DNA of 64,000 nt. It comes from Streptomyces microflavus. Its GTDB lineage: Bacteria; Actinomycetota; Actinomycetes; Streptomycetales; Streptomycetaceae. This document shows positions 59,377 to 64,000 of this stretch, piece after piece. Within the stretch, counting starts at the first letter, position 1. Every line of letters begins with the position of its first letter. The notes beneath the pieces were generated by a model, which ran no database searches, was not told the origin of the DNA, and worked only from the letters and a program-made list of their open reading frames with translations. Position numbers and translations under genes: made by a program. Location: contig NZ_BMUG01000009.1 of assembly GCF_014650075.1 (NCBI RefSeq), positions 310,001 to 374,000 of the forward strand. Reading direction: 5' to 3'.

Positions 59377-60544
59377 GGACGTGACGAGTACGCGGACGGG
59401 TGCGCCGACGCTGCCGGTGCAGGAGGTCCGGGCTGCGGAACCGGTGCGTCCGGCCACCGCGGCGCCCGGGAAACGGGACCGGATGCGGGCCCTGGACGGG
59501 CTGCGCATCGTGGCCGCCCTGATGGTCTGCCTCTACCACTACGCCGGCAAGGAAGGGACGGTCGCCGAGTCCTGGGGCCAGTCGCCCGCGCACCTCTTCC
59601 CGACGCTGTCGTCGTTCGCGACGTACGGCAGCCTGGGGGTGCAGCTCTTCTTCATCATCAGCGGCTTCGTCATCTGCATGAGCAGCTGGGGCCGTACGGT
59701 CGGTGACTTCTTCCGCTCCCGGGTCGCCCGGCTCTACCCGGCGTACTGGGCGGCGATCGTCGTCGTCACGGCCGCGGCGGTCCTGCTGCCCGTCGTCGTA
59801 CGGCCGCTGCGCCTGGACGAGCTGCTGGTCAACCTGACCATGCTCCAGCAGCCGATGGGTGTGGACCGGGTGCTCGGGGTCTGCTGGACGCTCTGGGTGG
59901 AGCTCCGCTTCTACGTCCTGTTCGCCGTCTTCGTCGTCTGGCGCGGGGTGACGTACCGCCGGGTGGTCATCTTCTGCTGCGGCTGGACCCTGGCGGGCGC
60001 CTTCGCCCGGATCGCCGACCATCCGCTGACCGACGCCCTGGTGATGCGGGACCACGCGCCGTACTTCATCGCGGGCCTCGCCCTGTACCTGATCTACCGG
60101 CACGGCAGCGACCTGCTGCTCTGGGGCATCGTCCTGATCAGCTGGCTGCTGGGACAGCGGTACTCCGTCACCGCGCTGTGGCACCCGGGCGGGGGCGGCG
60201 AGTTCGACCGCTCCCCCTATGTGATCCAGCTGATCGTGACCCTCGCCTTCGTGGCGGTGGCCGCCGTGGCGCTGGGCTGGCTGCGGTGGGCGAACTGGCG
60301 CTGGCTGACGTTCGCGGGGGCGTTGACGTACCCCTTCTACCTGCTGCACGAGCACCTGGGCTGGTTCGCGATCCGCGTCATGAGCCGCGGCCTGCACCTG
60401 CCGCCGCAGCTGACCCTCGTCGCCACGGTGGTCGCGATCCTGGTGCTGGCGCATCTGCTGCACCGGTTCGTCGAGAAACCGATCGGGCCGCGGCTGAAGC
60501 GGACGATGACACAGCAGAGCCTGCGGGTGCGGTCCAAGCGGTGA
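59375..60544 (+). CDS. Membrane acyltransferase (acyltransferase 3 family)
   Basis: 389 residues; the start is ATG 59375 or GTG 59381 (ATG 59363 also possible), all within a G-rich repeat. About ten membrane segments follow an N-terminal tail. Family signatures are RMRALDGLRIVAALMVCLYHYAG (catalytic His region), FIISGFVICMS, and RVARLYPAYWAAI. It would transfer an acyl group to an extracytoplasmic sugar, consistent with O-acylation of the wall polymer. It follows the polysialyltransferase-like gene by 67 bases. Confidence 0.9.
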   Translation: MDVTSTRTGAPTLPVQEVRAAEPVRPATAAPGKRDRMRALDGLRIVAALMVCLYHYAGKEGTVAESWGQSPAHLFPTLSSFATYGSLGVQLFFIISGFVICMSSWGRTVGDFFRSRVARLYPAYWAAIVVVTAAAVLLPVVVRPLRLDELLVNLTMLQQPMGVDRVLGVCWTLWVELRFYVLFAVFVVWRGVTYRRVVIFCCGWTLAGAFARIADHPLTDALVMRDHAPYFIAGLALYLIYRHGSDLLLWGIVLISWLLGQRYSVTALWHPGGGGEFDRSPYVIQLIVTLAFVAVAAVALGWLRWANWRWLTFAGALTYPFYLLHEHLGWFAIRVMSRGLHLPPQLTLVATVVAILVLAHLLHRFVEKPIGPRLKRTMTQQSLRVRSKR

Positions 60545-60590
60545 GTGCCGGAGCCCATCGACTACGAGCACGGATTCGAGGATCGACACC

Positions 60591-62501
60591 ATGCGCTTTC
60601 CCGGACGGCCGCCGCACCCGCGTCGCCGCAGAACCCGGCCGCTGACAGCCGCTCTCACCCTGATGCTGGCGGCCACGGCCCTCACCACCCCCGCTTCCCC
60701 TGCTGCCGCAGCCGTACCGGCGGCGGTGACCACCCCGTTCAAGGCGGGCACCGAGGGCTACCGCTGCTTCCGTATCCCCGCGCTCGTCACCACGCCCTCC
60801 GGCGCCCTGCTGGCCTTCGCCGAGGGGCGGGTCGCCACCTGCAGCGATATCGGGCACAACGACATCGTGATGCGTAAGTCCACCGACGGCGGCCGTAGTT
60901 GGGGCCCGTTGAAGGTGGTGGCCGGAGCGGCCGACGAGGACGCGCACGGCAATCCGGCACCGGTCGTGGACACCGCGACCGGGCGCGTATCACTCCTGTA
61001 CGCGACCGGCGGCTGGAGCGGCACGCCGAGCGCCCCGGTCCGGGGCCCGCGCAGCCTGCGGGTCGTGCACAGCGTGGACGACGGCGCCGGCTGGACGGCG
61101 GGCGCCCCGCTCCCCCACCTCAAGCCCGCCGACCGGGCCTGGATCTCCACCGGACCCGGCCACGGCATCCAGCTCGCCCGCGGTCCGCACCGGGGCAGGC
61201 TCGTCGTCCCGGGCGACTACACGACCACGGGCGGCCGGGCGGGCGGTCAGCTGTACGTCAGCGACGACGGCGGACTGACCTGGGCCCTGGGCGCACACGC
61301 GGACGTCGACCGGGCCACCTCCGCGTTCCCGGCCGAGCTGTCCGTCGCGGAGACGACCGGCGGGGGCGTGTACGTGAACGCGCGCAGCTCGGCCCGGTGC
61401 GGCACGAACGACCACCGGACGGCCGCCACCAGCGCGGACGGCGGGACCACCTTCGCCGCACCGTTCTCCCCCGTGCCCGGCCTCGACACCCCGCCCGTCT
61501 CCGGATCGCTGCTGCGCCTCCACGCGAAGGAGCTGGGCGCCGCGCGGGACCGGCTCCTGTTCTCCGCCCCCTCCCGCCTCGGCCCGCACACCCTGGAGGA
61601 CCGCCGCGAGCTGGCGATCCGCTCCTCCTACGACGAGGGCAGGAGCTGGCGGACCGTCGGTACGGTGATCACGCCGGGCCGGTCCGGCTACTCCGACCTG
61701 GCGCTCGTCCCCGGCGGCGCCATCGGCGTGCTCTACGAGACGGCGGGGAACATCCCGCACAGCGACATCGCCTTCACCTCGTTCACCGAGGGCCAGATGG
61801 ACGCCGCCCAGCGCGAACTGCGCCTGCCCCGCACCTCCGACACCGGCCCGGGCCAGTACGGCAACCACGCTGTGGTCCACGGCGGCGCCCAACTGGGCAC
61901 CCGCAACTCCGGCAAGGCCATGACCTTCGACGGCCAGGACGACTACCTGCGCCTGGTCTCCTGCTCGGACTCGCTGCGCCTGGGCGCGGGCGACTTCACC
62001 CTCACGGCCTGGTTCCGCCACACCGCCACGACGGGCGCGCTGCCGATCGTCTGGGGGTACGGGATGGGCTCCGGCGTCCAGCAGTTCTGGCTGCGGGCGG
62101 AGCCGGGCCAGGGCAGGATCCGGGCCGCGATCGACACGGGCACGGCGTACGCGGAGGCGAAGACCACGTCCTCGTACAACGACGGGCAGTGGCACCACGC
62201 GGTCGTGAAGCGGCAGTCGGGCCGGCTGACGCTGTCCGTGGACGGCGGCCAGGAGTTCGGTGCCGCGGCCCCGGCGGGCAGCATCTCCCCGCCCGCCGAG
62301 TTCTCCGTCCACATCGGCGCCCGCCCGGACTTCCCGAACCAGCCGGCCGGTGTCACCGAGCTCTTCCGGGGCGGCCTGGACGACATCCGCATCTACGGCC
62401 GGGGCCTGACCGCCCAGGAGGCGGCACAGGTCAAGGCCGGGGCGCTGGATGTGGCCAACGAGGAGGAGCGGGTGCGGCTGGGCTTCTCCAGCATCTGGTA
62501 G
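60591..62501 (+). CDS. Secreted exo-sialidase with C-terminal LamG/concanavalin-like domain
   Basis: 636 residues from ATG 60591. The signal peptide (RTRPLTAALTLMLAATALTTPASPAAA) precedes a six-bladed sialidase domain: YRCFRIPALVTTPSG (FRIP motif, Arg of the triad), LLAFAEGR, and Asp boxes STDGGRSWGPL, SVDDGAGWTAG, SDDGGLTWALG, SADGGTTFAAP and SYDEGRSWRTV. Catalytic Glu/Tyr candidates lie in FPAELSVAET and GVLYETA. The last ~200 residues are a lectin-like jelly roll (FTLTAWFRHTATTG; GGLDDIRIYGRGLTAQEA). It releases terminal nonulosonic acids outside the cell. Its place after the wall-polymer genes suggests it may trim or recycle that polymer. Confidence 0.93.
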   Translation: MRFPGRPPHPRRRRTRPLTAALTLMLAATALTTPASPAAAAVPAAVTTPFKAGTEGYRCFRIPALVTTPSGALLAFAEGRVATCSDIGHNDIVMRKSTDGGRSWGPLKVVAGAADEDAHGNPAPVVDTATGRVSLLYATGGWSGTPSAPVRGPRSLRVVHSVDDGAGWTAGAPLPHLKPADRAWISTGPGHGIQLARGPHRGRLVVPGDYTTTGGRAGGQLYVSDDGGLTWALGAHADVDRATSAFPAELSVAETTGGGVYVNARSSARCGTNDHRTAATSADGGTTFAAPFSPVPGLDTPPVSGSLLRLHAKELGAARDRLLFSAPSRLGPHTLEDRRELAIRSSYDEGRSWRTVGTVITPGRSGYSDLALVPGGAIGVLYETAGNIPHSDIAFTSFTEGQMDAAQRELRLPRTSDTGPGQYGNHAVVHGGAQLGTRNSGKAMTFDGQDDYLRLVSCSDSLRLGAGDFTLTAWFRHTATTGALPIVWGYGMGSGVQQFWLRAEPGQGRIRAAIDTGTAYAEAKTTSSYNDGQWHHAVVKRQSGRLTLSVDGGQEFGAAAPAGSISPPAEFSVHIGARPDFPNQPAGVTELFRGGLDDIRIYGRGLTAQEAAQVKAGALDVANEEERVRLGFSSIW

Positions 62502-62525
62502 CAGCCGGCCGACACGAACGCGTGG

Positions 62526-62570
62526 GGACCTCAAGCCACTTGACCTCAAGTTGGCTTGAGGTCCTACCTT
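62526..62570 (+). promoter_or_regulatory. Promoter with 13-bp inverted repeat operator for the MarR gene
   Basis: GGACCTCAAGCCA (62526-62538) pairs perfectly with TGGCTTGAGGTCC (62552-62564), and the spacer contains CTTGACCTCAAG. A -35 TTGACC (62540-62545) lies in the spacer, with a possible -10 TACCTT at 62565-62570, 19 bases later. This places transcription at or near ATG 62577, so the mRNA may be leaderless, and a bound dimer would cover the promoter. Confidence 0.7.
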
Positions 62571-62576
62571 CGGGGC

Positions 62577-63038
62577 ATGGACTACTCACACGACGACGCA
62601 GGACTCGCCCGCCAGCCGATCGGTTACTGGAGCTGGGCCGCGCACGACGCGACGGTCACCCACATCCGGTCGGCACTGGCCGAACACGGGCTCACGCAGC
62701 CGCCCTGGTGGGTGATGAACCAGGTCATCGGCGCGGGGGAGGACGGCCGCGGCCGCGCCGAGGTGGTCACCCTGCTCAGCGGGTACCTCGACACCGGGGC
62801 GGACGGCATCGAGGAGGCCGTCGACGAACTCCTCCGACGCGAGCTGATCACCCAGGACGACGAGGACCGGCTGCGGATCACCCCCGAGGGACTGGCGCTG
62901 CGCGACCGGGCGTCCGTACGGGTCGCGCGGGCCCGCGCGGAGATCCACGAGGGCATCCCCGACGAGGAGTTCGTCGCCGCGCTGAAGGTGCTCCAGCGGA
63001 TGATCCGGAACGTCGGGGGGAAGGCCTGGCACGAGTGA
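62577..63038 (+). CDS. MarR-like transcriptional regulator
   Basis: 153 residues from ATG 62577. The winged-helix region is QPPWWVMNQVIGAGEDGRGRAEVVTLLSGYLDTGADGIEEAVDELLRRELITQDDEDRLRITPEGLAL. N- and C-terminal helices would dimerise. The promoter carries a 13-bp inverted repeat that fits autorepression, and transcription may start at the ATG itself. It is convergent with the LeuE-like exporter, with 25 bases between, and could control that exporter or the sialidase (inference). Confidence 0.9.
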   Translation: MDYSHDDAGLARQPIGYWSWAAHDATVTHIRSALAEHGLTQPPWWVMNQVIGAGEDGRGRAEVVTLLSGYLDTGADGIEEAVDELLRRELITQDDEDRLRITPEGLALRDRASVRVARARAEIHEGIPDEEFVAALKVLQRMIRNVGGKAWHE

Positions 63039-63063
63039 GAGAGCCGGCCGAGCCCCCGGACGC

Positions 63064-63729
63064 TTAGACGCTGCTGAGCGAGAGCTTCGCCGCGAACCCG
63101 AGGAACAGCACGCCCGCCGCCGAAGTCGCCCCCGCCGAGAGCCTCTTGCGGCGGCGGAAGGCGGCGGCCAGGCGGGTGCCGCCGAAGATCAGCGTCGAGA
63201 GGTACAGGAAGCTGGCGAGCTGGAGCAGCGTCCCCAGCAGCAGGAACGACAGGGCCGGGTAGGCGTAGCCGGGGTCGACGAACTGGACGAAGAACGAGAT
63301 CAGGAACAGGATCGCCTTCGGGTTGATCAGGCTGACCACCAGCGCCCGGCGGTAGGGGTTCTCCGTCGTCGCCCCCGCCCCGGGCGTCTCGGCGGCCTCC
63401 GCCAGCTCGGCGGTGCGCCGGTGCCGTTCGCGCCACAGGGAGGCCGCCGCGCGCAGCATGCCGATTGCCAGCCAGGTCAGATAGCCGGCGCCCGCGTACT
63501 TGACGACGGCGAACAGCAGGGGCGTGGTCTGCAGCAGCGAGGCCGCGCCGAGCGCGGACAGCGTCATCAGGACGGCGTCCCCGGTCCACACTCCGGCGGC
63601 GGCCCTATAGCCGGTGCGCACGCCGCGTCGCGCCGCGACGGAGAGCACGTACAGCGAGTTCGGGCCCGGCAGCAGAACGATCAGCAGCAGGCCGGCGAGG
63701 TAGGTCGGAAGGTCGGTAACACCCAGCAT
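63064..63729 (-). CDS. LysE/LeuE-family amino-acid exporter
   Basis: 221 residues from ATG 63729 (ATG 63747 also possible). The sequence follows the LeuE pattern closely: TDLPTYLAGLLLIVLLPGPNSLYVLSVAARRGVRTGYRAAAGVWTGDAVLM, VSLINPKAILFLISFFVQFVDP and GFAAKLSLSS at the end. Six hydrophobic segments are visible. It would export amino acids such as leucine. No ribosome site is clear at either start. Confidence 0.9.
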   Translation of the reverse strand: MLGVTDLPTYLAGLLLIVLLPGPNSLYVLSVAARRGVRTGYRAAAGVWTGDAVLMTLSALGAASLLQTTPLLFAVVKYAGAGYLTWLAIGMLRAAASLWRERHRRTAELAEAAETPGAGATTENPYRRALVVSLINPKAILFLISFFVQFVDPGYAYPALSFLLLGTLLQLASFLYLSTLIFGGTRLAAAFRRRKRLSAGATSAAGVLFLGFAAKLSLSSV

Positions 63730-63978
63730 GGACGGAGTTTCGCACATCTGTACGCCGCCTCGCCCAGCCGTCTCGCCAGCCGTCCGGCCAGCTGTCCGGA
63801 CGGCTGGGAGGCAGCCGTCTCGCCGTGACCTTTCGGCCGTCCTGCCGTGACCTGGCGGCACTAGCGTCGTGCGCAGGATTCGACCACCGGGCAGGACGGG
63901 CATCCGTCAGGGGAAGCACCGGTGAGGCACCGGAGGATCGATCGGACGGTCGAGCCGTACGAAGTGGGGGAAGCGGGG

Positions 63979-64000
63979 ATGGCGGGGATGGCCGACAGGA
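63979..64000 (+). CDS. Possible start of a further gene, cut by the window end
   Basis: ATG 63979 follows GGGGGAAGCGGGG and encodes MAGMADR before the window ends. The 63750-63978 stretch shows no other gene. Only the ribosome-like site supports this. Confidence 0.3.

Noticed and set aside
1..64000. tRNA, rRNA or CRISPR arrays
   Set aside because: No cloverleaf with a TTC-A-type T loop, no rRNA conserved blocks and no regularly spaced repeats with unique spacers were seen; the tandem repeats found are short and irregular.

Overview
The window reads as a high-GC Streptomyces chromosome. The sigQ-afsQ1-afsQ2 block, the nucleoside salvage and uptake block, and the NeuB/NeuA-type wall-polymer cluster are arranged as in the S. 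coelicolor core genome, from roughly the aldehyde dehydrogenase/afsQ neighbourhood to the nonulosonate glycopolymer genes. This placement is from memory of the families. It rests on protein motifs, start/stop overlaps, an AfsQ1-type box and codon bias, not on a database search.

Layout. 1-2.7 kb: two overlapping aldehyde dehydrogenase genes (the second lacks a catalytic domain), a secreted alanine-rich protein and a uridine-kinase-like protein. 2.7-6.6 kb: three minus-strand genes of a WXG100/DUF6571-like system with a membrane-anchored partner. 6.9-11.8 kb: sigQ diverging from afsQ1-afsQ2-lipoprotein, with an exact AfsQ1 box between them, then VanZ-like and PspC proteins. 11.9-22.7 kb: adenosine deaminase, a hydrolase-fold protein, a LysR/MFS divergon, an L,D-transpeptidase, an ECF sigma factor with an NTF2-like tail, a STAS protein and a large secreted subtilase. 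22.7-31.3 kb: deoA, cdd, two permeases and the ATPase of a nucleoside ABC transporter, its binding lipoprotein, and an M20 amidohydrolase. Palindromes related to TCTACGCGCGTAGA lie upstream of add, deoA and the transporter, with a half site at the lipoprotein, which suggests one nucleoside regulon.

31.4-50.3 kb is accessory DNA with patches of lower GC. It holds two broken copies of a phage-type integrase, a Nudix/XRE pair with a small-gene cluster, a GntR regulator joined to an integrase remnant, and an Rhs-type polymorphic toxin locus. The Rhs gene (2227 codons) carries a HINT domain and a C-terminal toxin with an adjacent candidate immunity gene. About 5.6 kb downstream lies a second, orphan toxin tip that starts exactly at the HINT/toxin junction and has its own candidate immunity gene. 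Diverging from the Rhs gene is a 1463-residue secreted FG-GAP/B-lectin protein.

50.5-64 kb returns to core-like sequence. A secreted DMFase-beta-like protein is followed by a nonulosonic acid (Kdn or sialic-acid-like) wall-polymer cluster: synthase, CMP-transferase fused to a HAD phosphatase, two polysialyltransferase-like proteins, a DUF6716-type protein, a GT2 glycosyltransferase and an acyltransferase. After these come a secreted sialidase, a MarR regulator with a palindromic promoter, a LeuE-like exporter and the start of one more possible gene. No tRNA, rRNA or CRISPR array was seen.
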